Source of the DNA: a virus
DNA length: 22,056 nt
IMG/VR virus record: IMGVR_UViG_3300009428_003824
Coordinates: 1 to 22,056 of that record
Reading direction: 5' to 3' (one strand)
The translations under genes were made by a program, and so were the position numbers. Under the pieces are notes generated by a model. The model made no database searches and was not told where the DNA came from. It was given only the letters and a program-made list of their open reading frames with translations. The stretch's first letter is position 1. The number at the start of each line of letters is the position of its first letter. Positions 5,826 to 13,169 of this stretch are shown here, piece by piece.

Positions 5826-7697
5826 ATGGCTGATAAAAGCTTATTTAAAAGATTACAAAGATTATTCGCTTCCGATGTAGTAATTCGAAACGTAGGGGGT
5901 AATCAACTTAAAGTAGTCGATACAGATCACATCCAAACTTCTGGAGAATTTGAAACCAATGCTTTAATGGATCGATTCTCAGGAATCTATCAAAACCCAG
6001 CATCAACTTCTCTATATGGAGCTCAGTTCAATATGAACTATCAGTATCTGAGAACTTTTATTTACTCAGATTATGATTTAATGGATACAGATGCTATTAT
6101 AGCTTCTGCTCTTGATATTGTTGCTGATGAATGTACTCTTAAAAATGATATGGGAGAAATCCTTCAAATTAAATCATCTGATGAAGACATTCAGAAAATT
6201 TTATATAACTTATTTTATGATGTATTAAACATTGAGTTTAATCTTTGGTCTTGGACTCGTCAAATGTGTAAGTATGGTGATTTTTTCTTAAAATTAGAAA
6301 TTTCAGAAGAATTTGGTGTATTTAATGTAATACCATATTCAGCATACCATATTGAAAGACAAGAGAACTTTGATCCTAAAGCACCATCTAAAATACAATT
6401 TAATTATAACCCAGAAGGTATTTATGGTGGTTCTTCTTCTGGTTACTATGCAGGTCCTAGCAACGCACAAGATAGTGCTAGTACTATAACATTTGATAAC
6501 TACGAAATAGCCCACTTTAGATTATTATCAGATGTAAATTATCTTCCATATGGTCGTTCATATATTGAACCCGCTCGTAAATTGTATAAGCAATACGCAT
6601 TAATGGAAGATGCAATGTTAATCCATAGGATTGTTCGTGCACCTGAAAAACGTATTTTTTATATAAATGTAGGTGCAATTCCACCTAATGAAGTAGAAAA
6701 TTTCATGCAGAAAACCATTTCTACAATGAAACGTACTCCATTAATGGATCAGAAAACAGGTGAATACAACCTAAAATACAACATGCAAAACGTAATGGAG
6801 GATTTTTATATCCCTATTAGAGGTAATGATCAAGCAACAAAAATTGATACTACTAAAGGTTTAGAGTATGCTGCAATTGAAGATGTTGAATACTTAAGAG
6901 AAAAATTATTTGCTGCTCTTAAAGTGCCTAAAGCATTTATGGGATATGATGAAAACTTATCAGGTAAAGCTACATTAGCAGCTGAAGATATTCGTTTTGG
7001 TCGTACAATTGATAGATTACAACGTATATTACTATCTGAATTATATAAAATTGCATTAGTTCACTTATATGCTCAAGGGTATAGAGATGAGCAAATGACA
7101 AACTTTGAGTTAGGTTTAACTACTCCATCTATTATCTATGATCAAGAAAAGATTGCATTGATGAAAGAAAAAGTAGACTTAGCTTCTCAAATCATGGAAA
7201 ACAAATTACTTCCAACGGATTGGATTTATGATCATATCTTCCACTTTAGCGAAGACGAATATGAAGAGTATAGAGACTTAATAGCTCAAGATCAAAAACG
7301 TCAATTCCGTATGAATCAAATTGAAGCTGAAGGTAATGATCCACTTACAACAGGTCGTTCATATGGTACACCACATGATTTAGCCTCACTATATGGTCAA
7401 GGTAGAATGGAAAATGATCCTGCTAATGTACCTGATGGTTATTCCCCAAATGATAAAAAACCATTAGGTCGTCCTGAAGAAAAAGTATCTAATATTAATA
7501 CTCAAGACAATGCATTTGGTAAAGATAGATTAGGTAGAAAAGAAATGAAAGTAGACGATCAACCTGGTTTTAATGAATCGGCTAGTAAAAATTATGCTAA
7601 AAATCGTTCATTACTTGAAGCTATGAGTAAAGAATTAGTCTTTACATCAGATAAGAAAAAAGAATCATTATTAGATGAATCAAATATTAAAGAGTAA
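5826..7697 (+). CDS. 20: Portal protein (T4 gp20-like)
   Basis: This 623-residue protein forms the dodecameric ring at one capsid vertex, through which the terminase pumps DNA. The core matches T4 gp20: an N-terminal region leading to DADAIIASALDIVADE-like helices, the strongly conserved PEKRIFYINVGAIPP (273-287), a following segment with MEDFYIPIRG, and FMGYDENLSGKATLAAED (371-388) before the crown helices. T4 gp20 is 524 residues; the extra length is mostly a hydrophilic C-terminal tail (about 490-623) rich in Gly, Asp, Asn and Lys. A Gly/Ser-rich insertion near 200-220 (YGGSSSGYYAG) looks like a surface loop. The start is preceded by ATATTTATAA and an A-rich leader. Confidence 0.95.
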   Translation: MADKSLFKRLQRLFASDVVIRNVGGNQLKVVDTDHIQTSGEFETNALMDRFSGIYQNPASTSLYGAQFNMNYQYLRTFIYSDYDLMDTDAIIASALDIVADECTLKNDMGEILQIKSSDEDIQKILYNLFYDVLNIEFNLWSWTRQMCKYGDFFLKLEISEEFGVFNVIPYSAYHIERQENFDPKAPSKIQFNYNPEGIYGGSSSGYYAGPSNAQDSASTITFDNYEIAHFRLLSDVNYLPYGRSYIEPARKLYKQYALMEDAMLIHRIVRAPEKRIFYINVGAIPPNEVENFMQKTISTMKRTPLMDQKTGEYNLKYNMQNVMEDFYIPIRGNDQATKIDTTKGLEYAAIEDVEYLREKLFAALKVPKAFMGYDENLSGKATLAAEDIRFGRTIDRLQRILLSELYKIALVHLYAQGYRDEQMTNFELGLTTPSIIYDQEKIALMKEKVDLASQIMENKLLPTDWIYDHIFHFSEDEYEEYRDLIAQDQKRQFRMNQIEAEGNDPLTTGRSYGTPHDLASLYGQGRMENDPANVPDGYSPNDKKPLGRPEEKVSNINTQDNAFGKDRLGRKEMKVDDQPGFNESASKNYAKNRSLLEAMSKELVFTSDKKKESLLDESNIKE

Positions 7698-7708
7698 TAT
7701 CTCCTTAT

Positions 7709-7718
7709 ATATTTATAA
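7709..7718 (+). promoter_or_regulatory. Late-promoter-like motif ATATTTATAA (site 3)
   Basis: Exact copy 15 bases before the ATG at 7734. The wider stretch 7697-7720 matches 11617-11640 at 20 of 24 positions (both begin ATATCTCC), so the element may be longer than the core 10-mer. Confidence 0.5.
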
Positions 7719-7733
7719 TAAATCCTATTAGGA

Positions 7734-8591
7734 ATGAATATTAAACATTCAAAATACAAAAATACTGGTATTTTATTTGAACTATTGGTTCGTCGAGTAA
7801 CGGCAGATACCCTTAATGGTGAAGACTCAGAGTCTTTAAAACTTATCCAAGAACACTTTATTAAAAGTGAACTCGGGAAAGAGTATAAATTATATGAAAC
7901 TCTTACTAAAAACACCTCTTTAACTGAATCTAAAGCTAATGTAATGGTACAAACATTACTTGAAGCTTCTAAAAAGTTAAATCGTAGTGCGCTTAAGAGA
8001 GAAAAATATAATCTCATTAATGAAATTAAAAAGCATTATAATATAGAAGATTTTTTTAAGACAAAACTTTCACACTATAAAACACATGCTGCTTTTTATA
8101 TGTTAAATGAAATTCAAAACACTGAAGCTTTAGTAGACACAGATGTTATTATTAGTAACAAAATGACTCTCCTAGAGCACCTTTCAACCTCTGAAATCAG
8201 TACTGAAAAAGTTGAAGCTGAAATACTACAAGAATTTCAAACATACGATAAAGATACTCGTATGCTTACTTATAGGATTTTAATGGAAAAATTCAATGGT
8301 AAGTATAATGGCTTACATGATAGTCAAAAAGAAGTATTAAGACAGTATGTCAATTCAGTAGATTCAACTCCAGTATTAAAAGAATTTTATAATAGTGAAG
8401 TATCTAAGATTAAATCTCAATTAAATGAGTTAATGTCTAAAATTACTGATAAAACAGTTCAAATTAAAATTAATGAAATATCTAGCTTAATTGAAGAGTT
8501 AGATAAAACATCTAAAGTTACAAGTGAAAACATTGTAAATATTCTTCAATACTTAGAATTGGTAGAAGAATTAAAAACTGCTCATGCGTAA
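7734..8591 (+). CDS. Conserved T4-like head-region protein, function unknown
   Basis: This 285-residue protein is almost all helical by composition and rich in Lys, Glu and Leu. Its first 25 residues (KHSKYKNTGILFELLVRRV) resemble proteins I remember from the structural block of marine T4-like phages, between portal and protease; no function is established there. The C-terminal part (about 225-285) has coiled-coil-like heptads. No enzyme motif, signal or membrane segment is visible. Its position between portal and prohead protease fits a prohead core or assembly role, similar in place to T4 gp67/gp68. It overlaps the next gene by 8 bases. Confidence 0.75.
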   Translation: MNIKHSKYKNTGILFELLVRRVTADTLNGEDSESLKLIQEHFIKSELGKEYKLYETLTKNTSLTESKANVMVQTLLEASKKLNRSALKREKYNLINEIKKHYNIEDFFKTKLSHYKTHAAFYMLNEIQNTEALVDTDVIISNKMTLLEHLSTSEISTEKVEAEILQEFQTYDKDTRMLTYRILMEKFNGKYNGLHDSQKEVLRQYVNSVDSTPVLKEFYNSEVSKIKSQLNELMSKITDKTVQIKINEISSLIEELDKTSKVTSENIVNILQYLELVEELKTAHA

Positions 8592-9120
8592 AGTTGGTGA
8601 TATTAAAGTAGATAGTGGTATAATAACTACTGTAACGGATATCAATTCAGAAACAGGCCAAATCTCTTGGGATGTTGATTATGCTGCGGATTATAAAAAA
8701 TTATTTAATGATATAACTGATTTAATGGATACGGCTAAGGAGATAGCAGATATTACTGAAGAGCCTTTTTTTAGAGATCATTATTTAGATATTAAAAAAC
8801 GTAGAAATGAGTTAAGAACTTATTTACGTAATAATAAAGCTAAAGAATATGCTCGTATTAAAGGTTTAGATGAAATGAGTGGAACAGGTGGTGGTGCTTC
8901 ATTTTCTACAGGCACAGGTGCTCAATATGCAACCCCCTTTGCATTCAAAAAAAAGAAAAAAATTAAAGAATCAAATCCTGGTTCAACTTTAGGTAAAGGA
9001 CCAAAAGCTGGACCTGAAGGAGTTACAGATAATTATTATTATAAATTAGGATATAAACTTGCAGCTAAACCCCACTCTACAAAAGCTATAGATGTTCGAT
9101 ATTTATGGGGGAAGAAATAA
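8584..9120 (+). CDS. Head-region protein with Gly/Thr-rich linker, function unknown
   Basis: This 178-residue protein has three parts. Residues 1-38 look like a small beta region, with a VDSGIITTVTDI stretch. Residues about 38-95 are a charged helical region. The C-terminal part begins with a Gly/Thr-rich linker (GTGGGASFSTGTGAQYATP, about 100-118), then a run of lysines (FKKKKKIKES) and a conserved-looking end (about 160-178). Such 'GTGG..F..G.G.QYATP' linkers are common in head-region proteins of marine T4-like phages. The ATG lies inside the end of the preceding gene (8-base overlap), which suggests coupled translation. The function is unknown; a prohead core or virion-internal role is inferred from position only. 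Confidence 0.72.
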   Translation: MRKVGDIKVDSGIITTVTDINSETGQISWDVDYAADYKKLFNDITDLMDTAKEIADITEEPFFRDHYLDIKKRRNELRTYLRNNKAKEYARIKGLDEMSGTGGGASFSTGTGAQYATPFAFKKKKKIKESNPGSTLGKGPKAGPEGVTDNYYYKLGYKLAAKPHSTKAIDVRYLWGKK

Positions 9121-9121
9121 T

Positions 9122-9367
9122 ATGTATAAGTATAAATTAAACCTAAAAGAACAAGACGCTGATAGAGTAACATTTCAAGAAACACGAATTGCTGCTTTTA
9201 AAGATATTGAATCTCGTTTAAATGCTTTATATCCTATGATAGACAAGGCAAAAGATGAAACAATAGCTTATTATCAAGATAAACCCGAATCATATTCTGT
9301 AGTTATGCCTACAGATTTAGTTTTAGATTATATAAAAGATATTGAAAAATTATTAATGGATAAGTAA
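9122..9367 (+). CDS. Small helical protein, function unknown
   Basis: This 81-residue protein is mainly helical and acidic (DIESRLNALYPMIDKAKDE; C-terminal YIKDIEKLLMDK). The frame also has an upstream ATG at 9092 inside the preceding gene. The ATG at 9122, one base after that gene's stop, was chosen because this phage packs genes with little overlap. T4 gp67 is a small acidic core protein (80 residues) at a similar map position, but no specific sequence match is seen. The next gene starts immediately after this stop, so these genes are one translation unit. Confidence 0.6.
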   Translation: MYKYKLNLKEQDADRVTFQETRIAAFKDIESRLNALYPMIDKAKDETIAYYQDKPESYSVVMPTDLVLDYIKDIEKLLMDK

Positions 9368-9709
9368 ATGGCAAACACAGATTTTAACACAAGTGCAATC
9401 CTAGTAAACGGAACTCAAACCCCAATTGCGGGTACAGTAACTACAGTTACAGGATCATTTTCAGGCTTTACAATACTTTCAGGTTCTGTAAATTTTACCA
9501 ATTTAGTAGATAATTTTGGGAACGAATTAGCTAGTGCTAAATGGACTTCAGTTCCAGATGGTACAACAATTCCATTGTTTGTAAGTTCATCAACAGTTGC
9601 TTCAGGCTCAGTACTATTTTACGCTATATCAACTCATATCCCAACAGAAACACCTAACGCCCCAGCTTCATATAATTATGCTACTTGGGTAACTAAATCA
9701 CTTCCATAA
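9368..9709 (+). CDS. Small Ser/Thr-rich beta protein, possible virion surface protein
   Basis: This 113-residue protein is rich in Ser, Thr, Val and Gly with alternating patterns (TVTTVTGSFSGFTILSGSV), consistent with a beta-sandwich and typical of virion surface or decoration proteins. There is no Cys and no membrane segment. Its composition differs sharply from the charged helical proteins on both sides, so it may be an exposed head component encoded among core genes. It starts on the base after the preceding stop and ends two bases before the next ATG. I do not recognise the family. Confidence 0.65.
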   Translation: MANTDFNTSAILVNGTQTPIAGTVTTVTGSFSGFTILSGSVNFTNLVDNFGNELASAKWTSVPDGTTIPLFVSSSTVASGSVLFYAISTHIPTETPNAPASYNYATWVTKSLP

Positions 9710-9710
9710 T

Positions 9711-10949
9711 ATGAAAACTTTACAAGAACAATATAATTTATTAAATGAAGGAAAGGGACACAAAAATGTGTTTATGAAATCTGCTCGTAGCTTATTTCCA
9801 AATCTTTTTAATAACTTTACTAATTATAGCACAGCAATAAAAGTCTTAAAAGATAAAAATATTATTTCAGAGGCTGTAGGTGGTGTAGTTACTGGAGGAA
9901 ATACATCTCCAAACTGGTTTAAAGTGTTTGATAAAAACATGGAAGTTATTTCTGAAGAAGAAGCTAAGGCTATTGAGAAAAAAACAACCAAAGCAGTATC
10001 AGATTTAGAAACTGCAGGGTATGATTATAAAGATCCTAAAAACAGCAACAATCTTAATTTTGAAGAAATGTTAAGAGGTTATTATGCTGAAATGAAGGCT
10101 CCTAAAAATGCTGATAAGACAGAAGATCAGTTGAAAGAAATGGTAGCTAAAAATTTATCAGGTGACCCAACTTATTATACTACTAATCAAGCATTTGGTA
10201 TAATGGGTATTGGCTATACAGAAGACGCACCAGGTTTAGGAAGTCCTAAAGAAATTAAAGGTGAATATAAAGGTTCTGGATATGGTGAAAGCACAAACAA
10301 AGACATTCCTGAAGGAGAAGTAGGGACTGGATATAATTATTTAAAAGAAGGTAAAATGGTTAAGTTAACAGATTTAATTAACGAAGCTATTGGTGGTTAC
10401 ATCGATTTACGTCCTGCAGGACAAATGGCTCCAGTACAAGAAGATGCTCGTACTGATGCTGAAGAAGAAGGCTATAAGGATGGTATGCGTGATGAAAAAA
10501 GGGATTTAGAATATAAGCCTAAAAAGAAAAAAGTAAGAAAAGAAACAATTGATACTAAATTAGCTGAAATTGAAAATGCAGGTAGAATTACTACTTTAGA
10601 AGCTCAAATTGAAGCAGTAAATGAATTAATTGAAACTAAAAATCAAAGAATTTCTATGGTTACTGAAGATGATAATTTATCTGAATTAGTAGATAAGAAA
10701 AAAATGAAAGAAATGCAACGTGAGGTAAAACTTCTTGAAAAGAAGAAAACCACCATGGAAAAATTGTATGAAAAATTAGCTGGTGAATCTTATAAGATGG
10801 ATATGCCATTAGACGAAACTGAAGAAATAAAAGAAGATTTTGATGATGTAGTTGATGGTATAATGAAGCAAGGTAAATCAAGAAAAGAAGCTGAAAAAAT
10901 TGCAGGAGCTATTAATGCTAAGTATGTAGGAAATTACAGAAATGAGTAA
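9711..10949 (+). CDS. Large acidic/helical prohead-region protein sharing a module with gp22
   Basis: This 412-residue protein is strongly charged. Residues 1-230 are a mixed region containing a helix and linker (KLTDLINEAIGGYIDLRP, about 218-235). Residues 244-259 (EDARTDAEEEGYKDGM) are identical to residues 115-130 of the gp22-like scaffold encoded further on. Residues about 275-365 form a long coiled coil rich in Lys and Glu (TLEAQIEAVNELIETKNQR). The C-terminus (GKSRKEAEKIAGAINAKY) is a basic amphipathic helix. Its place between portal and protease, plus the module shared with the scaffold, suggests a prohead core protein. It overlaps the protease start by 8 bases. The function is inferred, not recognised. 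Confidence 0.75.
   Translation: MKTLQEQYNLLNEGKGHKNVFMKSARSLFPNLFNNFTNYSTAIKVLKDKNIISEAVGGVVTGGNTSPNWFKVFDKNMEVISEEEAKAIEKKTTKAVSDLETAGYDYKDPKNSNNLNFEEMLRGYYAEMKAPKNADKTEDQLKEMVAKNLSGDPTYYTTNQAFGIMGIGYTEDAPGLGSPKEIKGEYKGSGYGESTNKDIPEGEVGTGYNYLKEGKMVKLTDLINEAIGGYIDLRPAGQMAPVQEDARTDAEEEGYKDGMRDEKRDLEYKPKKKKVRKETIDTKLAEIENAGRITTLEAQIEAVNELIETKNQRISMVTEDDNLSELVDKKKMKEMQREVKLLEKKKTTMEKLYEKLAGESYKMDMPLDETEEIKEDFDDVVDGIMKQGKSRKEAEKIAGAINAKYVGNYRNE
10440..10487 (+). repeat. Copy 1 of a 48-base coding module shared with gp22
   Basis: Encodes EDARTDAEEEGYKDGM, identical at protein level to 12086-12133. The DNA differs at several third positions (for example GCT CGT against GCT AGA), so the match is kept at protein level and is not a recent DNA copy. 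Confidence 0.85.
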
Positions 10950-11547
10950 GCAAGTACTAATAGAAACCCAAACATTTAAGGTTTCACCAGTTCAACTATT
11001 AGAAGGAGTCAAAGCTCCTTCTGGTAATCCACTGGTAGAAGGGATTTTAGCGACTGCCGAAATTAAAAATGGTAATGGTCGTTATTATTCTAAAGACCTA
11101 TGGGAAAGAGAAATTAATAAGTACAGAAAGGTTGTAGAAGAAAATAGAGCAACAGGTGAATTAGACCATCCTGAATCTTCTATTATTAATCTTAAAAATG
11201 TATCTCATATTATTAGAGATATGTGGTGGGATGGAGATGATGTAATAGGTAAAATTGAAATCCTCCCTACAGCATCAGGTAATATTTTAAGAGCTTTAGT
11301 TGAAAATAACGTACAAGTAGGTGTTTCATCTCGTGGTATGGGTTCACTTGAAGATAGAGGTGGTGTATTAGAAGTACAAAGTGATTTTGAATTATTATGT
11401 TGGGATTTTGTTTCAACACCTTCTAACCCAGGTTCATATATGCATAATATTAATGAAGGGATGGAAAATCAAATAAATCCTTACAATAAAGTAAATAATA
11501 TTATTACTGAAATTTTATGTTCTAATGGAACATGTCCAGTATTTTAA
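10942..11547 (+). CDS. 21: Prohead core protease (T4 gp21-like, S78-type)
   Basis: This 201-residue serine protease would cleave scaffold, core proteins and the capsid N-terminus during head maturation. The catalytic His lies in GELDHPE (H76) and the nucleophile in VGVSSRGMGS (S129 or S130). An acidic residue in DFELLCWDFVSTPSNP (D148 or D155) completes the site. NGNGRYY (43-49) and the STPSNPGSY ending of the core are typical of phage prohead proteases. The length is close to T4 gp21 (212 residues). The ATG overlaps the preceding stop by 8 bases. A strong terminator follows 38 bases after the stop. The C-terminus carries a short Cys pair (CSNGTC, about 194-199), not usual in the family as I know it. 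Confidence 0.93.
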   Translation: MSKQVLIETQTFKVSPVQLLEGVKAPSGNPLVEGILATAEIKNGNGRYYSKDLWEREINKYRKVVEENRATGELDHPESSIINLKNVSHIIRDMWWDGDDVIGKIEILPTASGNILRALVENNVQVGVSSRGMGSLEDRGGVLEVQSDFELLCWDFVSTPSNPGSYMHNINEGMENQINPYNKVNNIITEILCSNGTCPVF

Positions 11548-11585
11548 GAAGCCTGCTACCTTAGGCAAATGGCTTTTAAAGCCTT

Positions 11586-11616
11586 AAAACGCTCCCCTAA
11601 AAAGGAGCGTTTTTTT
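11586..11616 (+). terminator. Rho-independent terminator after the protease gene
   Basis: AAAACGCTCC (11586-11595) pairs with GGAGCGTTTT (11604-11613), with an 8-base loop and a run of T. It closes the portal-to-protease gene group and separates it from the scaffold/capsid unit. Confidence 0.9.
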
Positions 11617-11640
11617 ATATCTCCCTATATATGTATCATG
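11617..11640 (+). promoter_or_regulatory. Late-promoter-like element for gp22-gp23 (variant ATATGTATCA)
   Basis: ATATCTCC at 11617-11624 and the core variant at 11629-11638 match the site-3 region (7697-7720) at 20 of 24 positions. The element begins directly after the terminator T run. It would drive the scaffold and capsid genes. Confidence 0.45.
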
Positions 11641-11743
11641 GTAATGTGAACAATATACTATGATCTTATATAGTATTCACTCAACTAAATTCGAATTACA
11701 GTTCCTAATAACTGTACTCCACAAACTTAAATTTTGAGGTAAA
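11641..11743 (+). promoter_or_regulatory. Unusually long leader of the gp22 gene with inverted repeats and a Shine-Dalgarno-like site
   Basis: About 100 bases separate the promoter-like element from the ATG at 11744, against 9-15 bases at six other sites. The leader holds a perfect inverted repeat (ACAGTT-cctaat-AACTGT, 11698-11715) and a weaker one (TACTAT / ATAGTA, around 11657-11675). GAGG at 11736-11739 lies four bases before the start codon, one of the few Shine-Dalgarno-like sites in the window. A very short open frame (ATG GTA ATG TGA) lies at 11638-11649. The role is not known. Confidence 0.4.
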
Positions 11744-13138
11744 ATGGCAAACAGAGATCTGCTTAAAGAAGCAATCGCTGACGCAAAAGCACTTAAAGAA
11801 ACTGCTATTGCTAACGCAAAAGCTGCTTTAGAAGAGGCTTTCGAACCACGTTTAAAATCTATGCTTTCTGCAAAGTTGCAAGAGATGGATGACGAGGATG
11901 AGAAAAATTCAACTGAAGAAGCAAAAATGACAGAAGCTAAAAAAGAGTATAAGGACGATGACCGAAAGGACGGAGGCAGAAGCAAAGAAACTAAACGTAC
12001 AGAAAAAATGAAGTACGGAAAAGACTTAGCTGAAGGCGAAGAAATGGACGAAATGGACTTAGACGAAATTTTAGCTGAACTCGATGAGGACGCTAGAACT
12101 GACGCTGAAGAAGAAGGCTACAAGGACGGCATGGAAGATGAAAAAGAAGATATGGACGACATGGAAGATGAAGACATCGACCTAGAAGACATGTCAGAAG
12201 ATGATCTTAAATCCTTTATCGAAGACGTAATCGCTGATATGGTTACAGCTGGTGAATTAGAAGCAGGCGAAGATTTTGAAACAGAAGACGAAGATGAAAT
12301 CGACGTTGAAGATGATGATGATATCGATGTAGAAGATGACACAGAGGTAGACGTAGAAGTGAACGAAGAGATGCGTAAAGACGACATGGATGAAACCCAC
12401 ACAGCAATGCATGGGAAAGATGACATGGACGAAGAAATGCGTAAAGATGATATGGACGAAGGAATTATGGACAGACTTAAAGCTGCTTATAATGACAAAG
12501 AACTTATGTCTAAAATCGTTACCGTAGATGGTAAAAAAGTATCAATGAAAGATCTCCTTTCTTTGGCAGGTTCAGGTGCAACCGCTGGTATGGCTCGTTC
12601 GGGCGCTGGTAGAGATGTAACTGAAGAAAAAGAAGATATGGATGAGAAGCAAGGATACGATGCTAAATTGGACGATGCAGAAGGTGCTCGACATGGTAAG
12701 AAAAAGCAAGACATGAAACAACGTCGTGCTGATTCTGAAAACATGGAGAAAGCTGCTGGTAAAAGAAAATTTGCAGGTGATAAAGATATGGATAAAATGA
12801 ATGAAGAACTTAAGGAATTAAGATCTGATCTTCAAGAAACTAATCTTTTAAACGCTAAGCTACTCTACACAAATAAAATTTTCAGAGCTAAAAACTTAAA
12901 AGAAGCTCAGAAAGTTAAGGTTCTAGAAGCATTTGACAAAGCGTCGAATGTTAAAGAAGTAAAACTTATTTTTGAAACTTTAAATGAAGGTATGGCAGCT
13001 AAAACAGCTACTAAATCATCAATTAGAGAAAATTTAGGTAGTGCTTCAAAAGCAGCTGGTGTAGCGCAACATAGAAAGCCAATCGTAGAAATCGATTCGC
13101 AAGTTTCTAGGTGGCAAAAACTAGCTGGAATCAAGTAA
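11744..13138 (+). CDS. 22: Prohead scaffold/core protein (T4 gp22-like)
   Basis: This 464-residue protein is extremely acidic through its first half. The N-terminus (ANRDLLKEAIADAKALKE) and the C-terminal helix (NLLNAKLLYTNKIFRAKNL) fit the gp22 scaffold type found in marine T4-like phages. Residues 115-130 repeat the module seen in the protein encoded at 9711-10949. EEMRKDDMDE occurs twice (208-217 and 230-239), a small internal duplication. T4 gp22 is 269 residues; the extra length is mainly the Asp/Glu/Met-rich middle (about 95-245). The protein would fill the prohead, then be cut up by the gp21-type protease. It lies directly before the capsid gene, as in T4, in a unit bounded by terminators. 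The name rests on position, composition and the C-terminal helix. Confidence 0.82.
   Translation: MANRDLLKEAIADAKALKETAIANAKAALEEAFEPRLKSMLSAKLQEMDDEDEKNSTEEAKMTEAKKEYKDDDRKDGGRSKETKRTEKMKYGKDLAEGEEMDEMDLDEILAELDEDARTDAEEEGYKDGMEDEKEDMDDMEDEDIDLEDMSEDDLKSFIEDVIADMVTAGELEAGEDFETEDEDEIDVEDDDDIDVEDDTEVDVEVNEEMRKDDMDETHTAMHGKDDMDEEMRKDDMDEGIMDRLKAAYNDKELMSKIVTVDGKKVSMKDLLSLAGSGATAGMARSGAGRDVTEEKEDMDEKQGYDAKLDDAEGARHGKKKQDMKQRRADSENMEKAAGKRKFAGDKDMDKMNEELKELRSDLQETNLLNAKLLYTNKIFRAKNLKEAQKVKVLEAFDKASNVKEVKLIFETLNEGMAAKTATKSSIRENLGSASKAAGVAQHRKPIVEIDSQVSRWQKLAGIK
12086..12133 (+). repeat. Copy 2 of the 48-base coding module (in gp22)
   Basis: Encodes EDARTDAEEEGYKDGM, the same 16 residues as 10440-10487, followed by a similar E/D-E-K-x-D context in both proteins. 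Confidence 0.85.
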
Positions 13139-13169
13139 TTTTATATTAATTAAATACATTTAAAACAAA

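Noticed and set aside
7592-8017. - strand open frame of 141 codons across the portal end and the next gene start
   Set aside because: It overlaps two well-supported + strand genes and the promoter-like motif between them; there is no recognisable protein.
9092-9121. Upstream ATG for the small helical protein
   Set aside because: It lies within the end of the preceding gene; the ATG at 9122, one base after that stop, fits the close packing seen throughout.
12118-12744. Ser-rich - strand open frames opposite the scaffold gene
   Set aside because: They are the complement of GAT/GAC/GAA-rich coding sequence, which rarely gives stops on the other strand. The true gene on the + strand has family features.
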